Part shown: positions 19,347 to 28,971 of the stretch, piece after piece
How positions within the stretch are numbered: the first letter of the stretch is position 1
How the letters are laid out: each line of letters begins with the position of its first letter
Source: Aneurinibacillus sp. REN35
GTDB taxonomy: Bacteria > Bacillota > Bacilli > Aneurinibacillales > Aneurinibacillaceae
Assembly (NCBI RefSeq): GCF_041379945.2
Contig: NZ_JBFTXJ020000016.1
Span: 27,590 to 91,589 of the forward strand
Length of the DNA stretch: 64,000 nucleotides
Direction of reading: 5' to 3'
Notes under the pieces: generated by a model
The model's database searches: none
What the model saw: only the letters and a program-made list of their open reading frames with translations
Told to the model about the DNA's origin: nothing
Made by a program: the position numbers and the translations under genes

Positions 19347-19781
19347 TTACTTCCTGCCTTCTCCCTGTTCCTTTATATATTCAATCAACAACTTTTTCAG
19401 GTCCATCGATAAAATCTTAGAACTGCTTATTATTTCTTGGGGAGGTGTGTCTTCGATATCTCTCTTTGCAGATTCCAAACGATATTGATAAATCCTTCCC
19501 ATTGATTCTTGGTCAAAAAATTCGTCATTTTCTACATAACTATCAAATTTATCTTTCACATATTCTACGAATTCCGACTGTTCCACTACCTCCACAGCTC
19601 GATGATAACAAATTCGACAGTGCTCTATAATTTTTGGCAATGGCAAATAACCCAAACAATTTACTGCTAATTGCATCCTGCTTTCATCAGATACTTTTGC
19701 TGAAATAATTTTTAAAGCCTCAACAAATCCAGCTTCAAAACCTTCATTATAACCAATTTTATATGGTTCAGTATCCCTCAT
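19347..19781 (-). CDS. Unknown soluble protein, 144 residues
   Basis: Start set at the ATG 19781, six bases after AGGTGGAG, overlapping the DUF2442 gene by 14 bases. Contains CRICYHRAVEVVE. No family recognised. Confidence 0.5.
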   Translation of the reverse strand: MRDTEPYKIGYNEGFEAGFVEALKIISAKVSDESRMQLAVNCLGYLPLPKIIEHCRICYHRAVEVVEQSEFVEYVKDKFDSYVENDEFFDQESMGRIYQYRLESAKRDIEDTPPQEIISSSKILSMDLKKLLIEYIKEQGEGRK

Positions 19782-20058
19782 GCTCTTCTCCACCTTCATT
19801 CCCAAATATATGGTCTATATTTACACTTTCCGAATATAAATGTTCAGGCTGAAAATCTACCCCATTTTCCCAAGCAACCGTACCCGCTACGTTGTCAACC
19901 ATTGCTGTTCGGAACATATCAATATCATCACGTACTTCTTCTAATAATCCTTTATCATCTTTCAAAAATTGTTTAACATTTAAGAGTCGATATTCCTTGT
20001 TATTAAATTCCATAATTAAATGAAATGAGGTGGTTGCATAAACCGATGTTAATCTCAT
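19768..20058 (-). CDS. DUF2442-like protein
   Basis: 96 residues. The C-terminal pattern VAGTVAWENGVDFQPEHLY is that of DUF2442 (NADPH-dependent or toxin-antitoxin-linked small proteins of unknown biochemistry). Starts in an ATGA overlap with the upstream 57-residue gene. Confidence 0.65.
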   Translation of the reverse strand: MRLTSVYATTSFHLIMEFNNKEYRLLNVKQFLKDDKGLLEEVRDDIDMFRTAMVDNVAGTVAWENGVDFQPEHLYSESVNIDHIFGNEGGEEHEGY

Positions 20059-20228
20059 ATTTTCTTCTCCCCTTTCCGTCTAAAGAATCTAAACTTCCTT
20101 TTATCCATTTCGTCTAATAAAACCAGAGCTTTTTTATGTTCCTTTAGAATCGGATGGCTAATATCAGCAACAGCCATCTTTTTCCCAAAATTCGGATTAA
20201 CGCTCTTTTTATTTCTCTCGAATGCCAT
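20055..20228 (-). CDS. 57-residue basic protein
   Basis: ATG at 20228 after AAGGAGAG, ending in an ATGA overlap with the DUF2442 gene. Very basic (tail KRKFRFFRRKGEKKI), so possibly nucleic-acid binding or an antitoxin-like partner. Not recognised. Confidence 0.5.
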   Translation of the reverse strand: MAFERNKKSVNPNFGKKMAVADISHPILKEHKKALVLLDEMDKRKFRFFRRKGEKKI

Positions 20229-20508
20229 TAACTTCTCTCCTTCTTTTAATAGATTCTTTTTGGTTTTTAGTACTTTTTAGAAATTGCTTTACCTCCATAA
20301 TACAAATACATAGCATTGAGCAAACTCTTAAGGCTTTTCTTCTCATTGTTTTTAGGCAAAACAAAAGACATCTTGCATATAGGCGAAATTTTCTTTTTTT
20401 TAAAAGAAAACTGCCTATTACAAAATGCCTCTAAAAATTAGCTTTACTAATAAATGAACCTCTATTATTTATAGAATATAGCTGGATTGAAGGAATTGCA
20501 ACAAAACT
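20229..20508. other. Intergenic gap
   Basis: 280 bases, AT-rich. I see no gene or clear structured element; it probably contains the promoter for the leftward 20.2-18.8 kb genes. Confidence 0.4.
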
Positions 20509-20964
20509 TTAAACAAAATAATACATATCAGCATCAATCCCACCTGGCTCTTCTTGAGATGTAAAGAAAATATCATTTCCGTTTATATGACACTCCAAAT
20601 GTTTAACTGCAATTGCATCGAAATTATAGAATTTTTCTGGAATGGTATATTGTTCATTCAAAAAATCTTTAAAGCAAATTTCTTCATCCGACCAAGACAT
20701 TTCTTGCATGTCTTTCCCATCCATATAACCATTAAAACAAACCCAGATATAATTATCTTCATATTCGTTTCCATAATCTCTTGAAGAAAATTCTCTTCCG
20801 TCATATTCATGCAATTCTTCCTTTTTTGCAAACATGATTCTGGTTTTATCCGTAGCACATTCTTGTAAATGCTCCTTTACCCTGTCCACTAAGTTTTTTT
20901 GAAATGGACTCATTTCAAATCCCTTCTTTATTTTATAAGTTGATTGATTCGATACATTACTCAT
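20509..20964 (-). CDS. Unknown soluble protein, 151 residues
   Basis: ATG at 20964 after GGGAGG. Acidic, with many aromatic residues (DNYIWVCFNGYMDG). No family recognised. The ending PGGIDADMYYFV is rich in Asp/Tyr. Confidence 0.5.
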   Translation of the reverse strand: MSNVSNQSTYKIKKGFEMSPFQKNLVDRVKEHLQECATDKTRIMFAKKEELHEYDGREFSSRDYGNEYEDNYIWVCFNGYMDGKDMQEMSWSDEEICFKDFLNEQYTIPEKFYNFDAIAVKHLECHINGNDIFFTSQEEPGGIDADMYYFV

Positions 20965-21064
20965 TTCTTTTCCTCCCATTTTTCATATTATTTTATTAAA
21001 AATACTTTATATTATAGATTTTTAGGCTTGGGATATAATCATTCAAATCTGTTCGGTTTACGTT

Positions 21065-21970
21065 TTACACCACTGCTTCTTCAAGAAAATCAGGGGTTAG
21101 TAAAATATACTCTTCAATCAAATCCTTCACCTTCATTAAGGTTTCATGGTCATTTATAACCTTATCAATATCAGATGAATCCTCATTATGAATAATCTTG
21201 CCATCTACTATTCTTAAATTCTCATATAGATATTTGGCATAGCAAATTTCTTTTCTATCATACGTTGCTTGAACAATGTTATTCTCAAGATACAGGTTAA
21301 ATGATAGAACAAATTCGGCATCCGTTTTCTCGTTTTTCCAAGGGCGATGTTCATGGAGAAACTCTACCTTATTGTCCATAAGATTCTTTAGCCATTTTTG
21401 ATGGTATTCGTCATAGGATTGAAGTTCTTCTTCATACCAACCATCAATATCTGGCTCTTTTTGCTTCCGATTATATCCCCGATATTTCCGAACTGACTTA
21501 CCTTCAACAACTGTATGCCATTTGTTTTCATACCAATGCCCTTCAGTAAACCAGTTGATAATCCCCCTCGGATAATATCCTCTTGGAATAAAAATACTTT
21601 TGACAAGGTACTTTAACCATTCATGACCACCGTAAGATTTTTCATTTCTGTTCCAAGCTAATCCTAATCGGTCATCTGTTACTGTCCAAACACCCCATAA
21701 TTCTGGCTGACCTGGTGGTGGACAATTATGGTCAATAACATATTTAGATTCAAACTCTCTTTGACTTTTGGGTTTCATATCTTGAACTCCGAAGAAAAAT
21801 TCACCCCAATACCCTATTTCCGACTTTAAGGCAATTCCATCCTGTTCCAACTTATCCGCATCCCAACGCATTCTTCTTGTTTTTCCAAGCCCCTTAATAA
21901 TGTTGTAAGTTTCATCATCCAGTGGCTTATCTAATTCAATTCTTCCTTCATAGTAAATGTTGTATCCCAT
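21065..21970 (-). CDS. Unknown soluble protein, 301 residues
   Basis: ATG at 21970 after AGGAGG. Begins GYNIYYEGRIELDKPLDDETYN, which reads like a beta-alpha-beta sandwich opening; tryptophan-rich centre (YWGEFFFGV, WGVWTVTDDRLGLAWN). No known family recognised. Likely intracellular. Confidence 0.55.
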   Translation of the reverse strand: MGYNIYYEGRIELDKPLDDETYNIIKGLGKTRRMRWDADKLEQDGIALKSEIGYWGEFFFGVQDMKPKSQREFESKYVIDHNCPPPGQPELWGVWTVTDDRLGLAWNRNEKSYGGHEWLKYLVKSIFIPRGYYPRGIINWFTEGHWYENKWHTVVEGKSVRKYRGYNRKQKEPDIDGWYEEELQSYDEYHQKWLKNLMDNKVEFLHEHRPWKNEKTDAEFVLSFNLYLENNIVQATYDRKEICYAKYLYENLRIVDGKIIHNEDSSDIDKVINDHETLMKVKDLIEEYILLTPDFLEEAVV

Positions 21971-22061
21971 TTTGTTTCCTCCTAATTTCATTATATTTAA
22001 AGTTATTTATCTTGAAATTTCCCAAGCATATTTTTTGTTAAATCACTAAGATGTGTTTTAG

Positions 22062-22808
22062 TTATCTATAATTATTTAAAAATGCAAAAGTAGATTCTAC
22101 TGGAAAACCTAAGATTAAACCTACTATCATACAATCAATCATGTAGTTGGGATTGGCATAATCATAATCAAAGAAATCCTTGAATTCGCAATCAGTTATT
22201 TTTCTTAACTTAGTTGCATTGGATTCATTTAATTCAAACCCCATTTTTTCATTTAGAATTTGATAAGAACAAATAAGCTGTTCTATATCAAACAAATCTC
22301 CAATCTTACCTATATTTGCAAATCCCAACTCCACATAATCCTCTCTGAAATGAGGCATAATCTTATAATCCAGATTTCCTTCTACCATTTGAATAAATCT
22401 GTCTATCTTAGATTTTTCTACAACAATAAATCCCATTGGTTTTTGCTTCTTTAAGACGTACTCAATTAGCCTTTCGTTAGTATCAAACTGTTGTCCATCT
22501 GGTAAAGTAGCACCATACCCACCACAAAAATATAAATTGTCCCATCGATGCATAGGGCTGGAAAATGGTATATCAACAATTGGAAATCTGTATTTTGTTT
22601 GAAAATGTCCATTGTCTAAAGAAATAGCATGTCTCATATTCTTAAAGTCTCTGAAATAGAATCCTGACAACCCATAGCCATCCCGATTCTTATATCTTCC
22701 TATATCGGATGTATTGCTACTGACCCAAGAATGACCGCTAACAGGAAGCAAGTTACCTTTAATAATCCCTTCACCAATCTGATTCGATTTAACACATGTT
22801 TGATTCAT
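22062..22808 (-). CDS. Unknown protein, 248 residues
   Basis: AGGAGG precedes the ATG by the usual distance. Aromatic-rich N-terminal half with two glycine-rich loops (FCGGYGATLPDG). No family recognised. Confidence 0.5.
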   Translation of the reverse strand: MNQTCVKSNQIGEGIIKGNLLPVSGHSWVSSNTSDIGRYKNRDGYGLSGFYFRDFKNMRHAISLDNGHFQTKYRFPIVDIPFSSPMHRWDNLYFCGGYGATLPDGQQFDTNERLIEYVLKKQKPMGFIVVEKSKIDRFIQMVEGNLDYKIMPHFREDYVELGFANIGKIGDLFDIEQLICSYQILNEKMGFELNESNATKLRKITDCEFKDFFDYDYANPNYMIDCMIVGLILGFPVESTFAFLNNYR

Positions 22809-22886
22809 TAAAGTTTTCCTCCTTGAACATATTTATTTACATAAGCCTTATTTTACTTTTAATTGAATCTATTCATTTTTATCGCT

Positions 22887-23219
22887 TCACTTGTTTAGGA
22901 AAGCCAACATGTGAGCTTCATCCACGACATCTAACACAAATGCCTCCTCTACTGAATATCTAACTTCTGTAAGTCCATATTCGTCTCCATAGACAAAAAG
23001 AATGAATTTAGTTTCTTCCTTTCCCAGACTAAAGAAACCATTTAATTTGTATTTTGAATTTAAAACTTCCACGACATCAAAAAGTCTATCAGCTCCTAAT
23101 TTCACTCTTATATCTGGAATTTCCATTTGTGAATAAATATCATGGATAGCTTCTTTTACCGTTGCTTTTTCTCCCTTTCCTAACAACAAATCTTGAAGTT
23201 CTTCTTTAAGGTTTTCCAA
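22887..23219 (-). CDS. Unknown protein, 110 residues
   Basis: Starts seven bases after the end of the 23226 gene. Mixed alpha/beta with a basic start (GKGEKATVKEAIHD). No family recognised. Confidence 0.5.
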   Translation of the reverse strand: MENLKEELQDLLLGKGEKATVKEAIHDIYSQMEIPDIRVKLGADRLFDVVEVLNSKYKLNGFFSLGKEETKFILFVYGDEYGLTEVRYSVEEAFVLDVVDEAHMLAFLNK

Positions 23220-23225
23220 TATTTT

Positions 23226-23486
23226 TTAGTAAACTACGATTTCATACCACTTTTCATTTAGGTCCGAACCGACAGCAGTTCTGAAATATCTATCAATATC
23301 CGTACTACTAAAACGTAAAGACCTACCATTGCTTTTATGACATAATTCCACCGCCATTGCCTTTAGTCCCATTAGTTGAGCGGATGTAAGAGACTCAGCC
23401 TTTTTCGATATTTGCTCAATTGTTTCCATCGGAAAGGTTTTATAAAATCCCCTAAGAAAATCACTCTTTTGGTAAATCAAAAGCAT
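23226..23486 (-). CDS. Unknown protein, 86 residues
   Basis: Overlaps the 23477 gene by 10 bases. Helical (ESLTSAQLMGLKAMAVEL). No family recognised. Coupled with its neighbours into one operon. Confidence 0.5.
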   Translation of the reverse strand: MLLIYQKSDFLRGFYKTFPMETIEQISKKAESLTSAQLMGLKAMAVELCHKSNGRSLRFSSTDIDRYFRTAVGSDLNEKWYEIVVY

Positions 23487-23785
23487 GAGTTCCCTCCCTG
23501 GCTTTCCCCAATCCAGGCATATTCTTCATTTACTAAACAAACGAAAAGTAGCAATGCTTCTTCTGCAGTAAATAATCCCTCAACTTCTCTTTTAGCCATT
23601 TCTGTAAAATCATTGGCGTAACGCAAGATAGTATATAGTTTTTCTTCTACACCAAACTTCAGGTTGGATTCCTTATTGAAATCCAAATAGGTTTGTTGAT
23701 TAAAACATTTAAGGTCTTTAATTTGTTCAATCAATGGTTTTTCCAAATAAACAGATATACCTTTTCCTTCATCTAAGTTACACAT
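23477..23785 (-). CDS. Unknown protein, 102 residues
   Basis: ATG at 23785 after GGAGGG. Contains a hydrophobic helix (GLFTAEEALLLFVCLVNE). Probably first gene of an operon running to about 22.9 kb. No family recognised. Confidence 0.5.
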   Translation of the reverse strand: MCNLDEGKGISVYLEKPLIEQIKDLKCFNQQTYLDFNKESNLKFGVEEKLYTILRYANDFTEMAKREVEGLFTAEEALLLFVCLVNEEYAWIGESQGGNSCF

Positions 23786-23849
23786 CACAATTCCCTCCAA
23801 TTTTTCTATAATTTGATATGTGGTAATAAAAGTGCATCACCAACTCCGT

Positions 23850-24024
23850 ATCACTCGGTAAGTGACAATACAAACGTGTTTTCGCTATCAAATTTTCAAG
23901 GAACGACAAAAAGACCGTATTTATTTTTTGCAAGAACACATAGGTAGACACAACCATAGGGAAAAAATCCTTTTGGATATAGTCAAAAAACCTATATGAA
24001 ATTACAAGAAATAAATACGGCCTC
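23850..24024 (-). promoter_or_regulatory. Structured leader upstream of the 23.8-22.9 kb operon
   Basis: On the minus strand, 18-20-base arms at 24024-24005 and 23930-23913 (core CCGTATTTATTT on each side) enclose about 75 bases and would pair into a long stem; a smaller hairpin, TCACT/AGTGA, follows at 23850-23873. This could be an attenuator or a non-coding RNA. No promoter was assigned with confidence. Confidence 0.4.
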
Positions 24025-24257
24025 TTACCGTCATCAGATAATAATACATTAATAAAAATGTATAAGTTAGTTTCAAAAAATCTTCTTTAGGCAACAAAAC
24101 ATTTGGCGTTGCCTATGTTCCTAATTTACACTCATATTTATTATATGTCAATAACTTTCTTATCGACTATTGTCTTACCAATTTATATGCTGGTGGAACT
24201 CTTTAGAGGAAGGCTCATTGAATTAACGTATGAGGACAAAATTTTAACAACTTTATA

Positions 24258-24659
24258 TTAAGCAATTTCTCTCTTGACCTTTTTAATTAAAGCAATAAGC
24301 ATCTTTATAATCTCGCAAATTTCCTTTTCCAACTGATGGTAGATTTCTAAACTCACATAACCGACCCGATAAATTAGCTCAATTTGTGCTCTTACCTCGT
24401 ATGCAGAACCGTTCGCAATTGCGTAGAAGTGCAACATCTGATTAGGAAAGAGACCTGCATAACCTTGTCCCTCAGCGAGATTACTTGAAATCGACACCGA
24501 TGACCTCTCGATTTGCGACCTTAGACCGTATTGTTCGTGTTGCGGAAAACTCTTTGTCAGCGAGTAGATTTTTTCCGTTAATGACACTGCCTTGTTCCAA
24601 ACATCTAATTGTTTGAAGTCCCTTGCGAAAATGTCCTGTCCGTTCATATCCTTTTTCAC
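24258..24659 (-). CDS. Four-helix-bundle protein (S23/IVP family)
   Basis: 133 residues from a GTG after AGGAG. The core FKQLDVWNKAVSLTEKIY, SFPQHEQYGLRSQIERSSVSI and AEGQGY is typical of the four-helix-bundle proteins encoded in 23S rRNA intervening sequences and beside many accessory loci. Function of the family is unknown. Confidence 0.85.
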   Translation of the reverse strand: MKKDMNGQDIFARDFKQLDVWNKAVSLTEKIYSLTKSFPQHEQYGLRSQIERSSVSISSNLAEGQGYAGLFPNQMLHFYAIANGSAYEVRAQIELIYRVGYVSLEIYHQLEKEICEIIKMLIALIKKVKREIA

Positions 24660-24683
24660 TTTTTCTCTCCTCCTTCTTTTCTA

Positions 24684-24977
24684 TTAAGCAGTTCTATATA
24701 AGTTTTCGAGGCTTCTAATATCGTCTACTGTGTTTAAATGCAAATACTCCTTTGTTGCGATAATTATGCTGTATCTAATTTCCGCTAACTTAAATCGCAT
24801 TTCTTCCAGTTCAGCAACGCTAATATCTAAAAAGCACGTTTCTAATAAGGATTCTTTTAACTCGTTTACTTTTTCCTGCATTTGCTCCAGCTCTTCAATC
24901 GCCAGTGGTTGTAATGAATGGAGAAACAGCGTTCTTTCCAGTTGGTCGATGGCTATTTTAATTTGTTCGGTGGTCAC
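24684..24977 (-). CDS. Coiled-coil protein, 97 residues
   Basis: Begins upstream of the four-helix-bundle gene and ends 25 bases before it, so probably co-transcribed. Almost entirely helical with heptad leucines (LEELEQMQEKVNELKESLLE type). Not recognised. Confidence 0.5.
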   Translation of the reverse strand: MTTEQIKIAIDQLERTLFLHSLQPLAIEELEQMQEKVNELKESLLETCFLDISVAELEEMRFKLAEIRYSIIIATKEYLHLNTVDDIRSLENLYRTA

Positions 24978-26112
24978 TATATCGTCTTCTCCTTTCTATC
25001 AATTACCTCTTATGTAATACCAGTTTATCAATTTACAAGTTTTTTTAGGGGCAAAAATGGTTCTATGAGGTTCTACTATTGTTCTCCATTTTCAAAAACA
25101 CCGTTCCTATAAAAATATGGTTCAAACGCTATTTTACTGGAATAAATTGTATCTCAAGTCCTTTATTTGATTAAAGTAGTGGAATGTTGTTTTGCACATT
25201 CGTATGATGAAGAACTTGGATTGAATTATGTCCAAATGCTCTAACGAAAAAAGTTGTGTATGCTGTCTTCTTGTATAAAGGAGATTAACTAAAAAACAAC
25301 TTTTGAGATATTCCACATAATTGATATTCCTACATAAAGGTGAAGATGAAATATTCATTGCCATTACAATACAATGTGCCAATAGCACAAAAATAATCCT
25401 ATTCTTTCAAAAAATCTAAGGTCTTTAATAAAAACAATGAACTTTTACATAAAAGCCTTCGCTTATCTATTAAAATGTCAAAAGACTATTTTCAAAAAGG
25501 TACTACATCAAAGCTGATACATTAACAATCCAGAATATCTTAGAACTAAACAAAACAATCAATATAATGTATTATTTCATTTGCACAATAGACGGATATC
25601 CAACATTAGCATTTTCATCTTGTCAATGAATAATAGGTTAGCTAAAATAGCTCTTTTGTTACCAAAAGAACCGAAGCCATCTATTCAAAATGCCATAGTA
25701 CAAATAAAACAACCAATAACAAACAACTATAGCCAAAACATTCAATAGATTTTGGTATAACATCAATACCATATGCTTATGCAAAGGAACTGTATGATAC
25801 AAAGCAAATGGATAATAGCACTTCTGACTTTTTAAAGTTGTTGTTTTTCTTTATCCATTTGGCTTTATGTAAAAGTTGGGGTTTTATTTTATACCATCCA
25901 GTGTTTGCATTAATAAGGTGTACTATAATCACAGATGTGACTGGAATATCTATAAACAATTTTCCCTACCATCTGTTCATTGCATAAAGATACCTATAGT
26001 TTAATGGATGCTAATGATATTCCCCCTGGCTCTTCAGCAAACGAATGTGCAATATAACTATTTATGAGTTAACAGAAAAAGGATGCCTGTAAAGACATCC
26101 AGTAATTGGTTA
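24978..26112. other. Long AT-rich non-coding gap with a distant inverted repeat
   Basis: About 1.1 kb with only short implausible frames. AACTTTTACATAAAAGCC at 25440-25457 is the inverse of GGCTTTATGTAAAAGTT at 25861-25877 (one base bulge); inside, CAAATGGATAA near 25805 and TTATCCATTTG near 25851 also pair. This could be the remains of a small mobile element; no transposase remnant is seen. Confidence 0.35.
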
Positions 26113-27807
26113 TTATTTAAAAATGAGCTTTTGACCTTGGTTTTCGATATGATTTGCTTGTAAAAAGGAATCCAGCGTTTTTAATATTTTTGCAAATAAG
26201 TGTTTATCCAGAATACCTACTTGTTCTCTAAGCTCCTTCTTCCTGATGCTACATGCTATCTTTGCATTAGCCACAAGAGCTTCCTGAACTAACAATACCT
26301 TCTTATCAAATGTGGATTGTTCCTTCGGCTTTCTATCAGATTTCTTCTGTTTGCTTTCTACGGTCAATTTTTGGCTTACGTATTGCACATTTTGCAATTG
26401 ATTTAATACAATATCTACCGCTTCTTTATTACTGCAAAAAAGATAAATGTCGGCACGTTTTGATAAATCTCTATTAATCCTTTTAATCGCTTGATAAATC
26501 TCCCCAGCTACTACCGATTTTCTAATCGCTTCCACTTCTTCATGTTCAAATACTCGAATATCCCCGACTGCTTTTCCACTTAACTTTTGCAAATATACAA
26601 ACTGCATTGAATAGTCAATATATGAATAATTCGGGGTTTTAAGTATTACTACCTTATCAAAACCCCTGAAATCATTGCGGCCTATAATATTGCCAAAATA
26701 CTCCACCTCTATTTTTACATTAAGAAACTCCTCTATTTCTTCCAAACTATCACCCATTTGAGCGAATTTCAGCAACAAGGCATCCTTAACTCTGTCCACA
26801 CTATCTTTTTCGGTTACGAATAAAATCTGACTGCCATTGCTAAATTCAACTCTTTCAAGGGATTCCTGGAAAAAACTTATGTATTTGTCTAAGTTCCCTT
26901 TCCCTGTTTTGACTTCAAAATGATGGAAGTTTGTTTGGGAATAATCAAATATTGAGGGCTGGTTTTGGATGGAGAATAGCTCTTTAAATATTGAATAAGT
27001 TTCATCGAAGTTTCCGTTCGCATCTAACACAACGTTATTTTCCAGCATTAGGTAGCTTATTGCCTCGAACGTGTGAAACTGATTTTCAAAAAACAGTCCA
27101 CCATTTTTTATAAGATTCTTCACCTTTAACAGTAACATCTTATGATTCTTGTCTGTAACCACGCCAATCAGTTCATTGAGTGCGGTTTGATATTTTAAGA
27201 AGCAATCAACCTTAAAACCAATCGAAAACATTTCCTGCTTACTCACAGAGCCAATTAATGGTGAATAATGATAAAACTTTTCTTTTAAAATTCCCGCTAA
27301 TTCTTCCATCAATTTGCCTTGTTTATACAGGTCAAAACTTCCCCAAAGGTTGCCGATATCTTCAATGGAAATGCTTATTCTCTCTACTAAATCCATTCGT
27401 TCATCAATAACTAAAATTTGCCGATTGTCAATTAATTCTGGGTGCAATCCCCGACAAAATTGTTTATACATTGAATGACTGCAGACAAGTATTTGTGCTT
27501 CCATAACCTTTTTTAATTTCCTTTTAGACTTGTTATCTTCGCCAGTAATCCCAACAGCAACTTCCTTTCCAGCAAATTCGTTGATACGAGCAACTGTTGC
27601 CTCAAGTTGATTGTCTTTTACAAATCGTTGTACATATAAAGCTCGGTAATCATTTTGCTTGGTCATTTCACCTAAAAACCTTTGCGACTCTCTTGACTTT
27701 CCACTACCAGCTTCAAACGGATAAACTATGAATTGGTCCCTTCTCCATAATTCCTTATTGGTAATTTGTTGTCTTAGTTGTTCAAAATCATAAGTTGATT
27801 TATTCAT
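26113..27807 (-). CDS. P-loop NTPase, DEAD/helicase-like
   Basis: 564 residues with AAGGAGG before the ATG. Walker A is EAGSGKS at 32-38; a motif II-like strand VIDERMD follows at 133-139, preceded by an Ala/Cys-Ser-His segment (ILVCSHS) like helicase motif Ia/Ib. The C-terminal 60 residues look like a helical DNA-binding region. I cannot place it in a named family. An 8-base inverted repeat (TTTGATTT/AAATCAAA) at 27830-27849 upstream could be an operator. Confidence 0.65.
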   Translation of the reverse strand: MNKSTYDFEQLRQQITNKELWRRDQFIVYPFEAGSGKSRESQRFLGEMTKQNDYRALYVQRFVKDNQLEATVARINEFAGKEVAVGITGEDNKSKRKLKKVMEAQILVCSHSMYKQFCRGLHPELIDNRQILVIDERMDLVERISISIEDIGNLWGSFDLYKQGKLMEELAGILKEKFYHYSPLIGSVSKQEMFSIGFKVDCFLKYQTALNELIGVVTDKNHKMLLLKVKNLIKNGGLFFENQFHTFEAISYLMLENNVVLDANGNFDETYSIFKELFSIQNQPSIFDYSQTNFHHFEVKTGKGNLDKYISFFQESLERVEFSNGSQILFVTEKDSVDRVKDALLLKFAQMGDSLEEIEEFLNVKIEVEYFGNIIGRNDFRGFDKVVILKTPNYSYIDYSMQFVYLQKLSGKAVGDIRVFEHEEVEAIRKSVVAGEIYQAIKRINRDLSKRADIYLFCSNKEAVDIVLNQLQNVQYVSQKLTVESKQKKSDRKPKEQSTFDKKVLLVQEALVANAKIACSIRKKELREQVGILDKHLFAKILKTLDSFLQANHIENQGQKLIFK

Positions 27808-27829
27808 TCACTTTGCCTCCTTGATTAAA

Positions 27830-27849
27830 TTTGATTTTATTAAATCAAA
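27830..27849. promoter_or_regulatory. Inverted repeat upstream of the 26113 gene
   Basis: TTTGATTT and AAATCAAA separated by TATT, immediately upstream of the ribosome-binding site region; possible operator or AT-rich protein site. Confidence 0.4.
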
Positions 27850-28691
27850 TAAACAAGAGGCATTATATAGATTATCTGCTCTACCCTGTTTTACCTAATA
27901 TTTCACAAAACGACAGCTATTTCATTACTTTAAAAAGAGATGTTTAACCTCAAATTGAAATTTTTGGTATTTGGGGATTTTCGGTTACAACTGGTCTTCA
28001 CGTAATAATATATTTTGTTTAAAGGTAGATAGATGTTCTTCTAAACTGTTTTTAGTTTCTATAGAACTTAGATATAATAACTTAATCGCATACTGGCGAT
28101 TCAAATGTAAAAGTTATCCTTTACATTGTAGTGACGACAATTTTAATAGATGATGTGTTCCCCCAAAAAGGATTTGAGGTTTCGTTAGATGATGATTTTT
28201 TCCATCTCTGTTTTCATAAGAATGATAGATTTAGTTCTTTCCTTTACAGCTTGGCTGTTGATAAAAGTTATCTTTTTTTACAATTACACCTTAGATTCTT
28301 CAAAATAAATCGGGGTTTTTAGAATAGTCCTTTGACATTTCTAATTGACCCATTTGTGCAATGTTCAATAAAAAATTGCAGATATTTTTTTGGACTATAT
28401 AGGTTTATGTATTCCGAAAGTTATGAAGTCTGTTTTTCCTTACAGCTACAAGGGATTGATATGTTTAAAAGTCGAAAAACAACCTCACTTTCATTTCTTG
28501 CTTTTCTCCCCTCATTTCCGCAAATAAAGTTTCATTTCAAACCACTTTTGATTAGCTCTCACTCTGAGTTAGACGCTATCAAACCAGGAAAAGGCAGTAT
28601 CAAGGAAAAAAACTTGCTATAATAAATGTGGTGAAAGGGTTAGATAAAATTCAAGGAAGGAGAGGTAGCTAATGCTCGTAAAAGCAAGGGA
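27850..28691. other. Non-coding gap
   Basis: About 800 bases between divergent genes. I see no supportable gene, repeat family or RNA. A TATAAT sequence at 28617 may serve the 28692 gene. Confidence 0.4.
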
Positions 28692-28907
28692 TTGAAAGCT
28701 GGAATGAAAATTGAATTGGAAATGATGGCTTCCTATCATGCCAGGAAGAATAAGGTGACTAAAGTGGTGGAAATCGAAGAAGACGTTTTTTATTCAGAGG
28801 GAGATAAAGAGATAATAGTTGATTTTATTGAATGGGAAACGAAAAAGGGTGGGGTCATTATGCTCAATCCATTGAAGGAGAATAAACTGGTTCAGGGAGG
28901 GGCTTAG
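28692..28907 (+). CDS. Small unknown protein
   Basis: 71 residues from a TTG or 68 from the ATG at 28704; GGAGAGG lies further upstream before a short competing frame, so the start is unsure. Contains VVEIEEDVFYSEGDKEIIVDFIEW. No family recognised. Confidence 0.4.
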   Translation: MKAGMKIELEMMASYHARKNKVTKVVEIEEDVFYSEGDKEIIVDFIEWETKKGGVIMLNPLKENKLVQGGA

Positions 28908-28971
28908 GGCTTCATCTGTCTCTTTTCAAAATTGAAATAGACAACTAAAGCCCCAATCCTATCACTGTTGA

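Noticed and set aside
23850..24024. Retron or group II intron RNA
   Set aside because: No reverse transcriptase is encoded anywhere near it.
25134..25388. 84-residue open frame
   Set aside because: No ribosome-binding site, unusual composition and within an AT-rich gap; treated as chance.
28131..28622. Two overlapping open frames on the plus strand
   Set aside because: Cys/Phe-rich translation without initiation signals; likely chance frames in AT-rich DNA.
28610..28625. TTGCTATAAT resembling the transposon terminus
   Set aside because: Only the short core matches; no flanking homology to the ends and it lies at a normal -10 position before a small gene.
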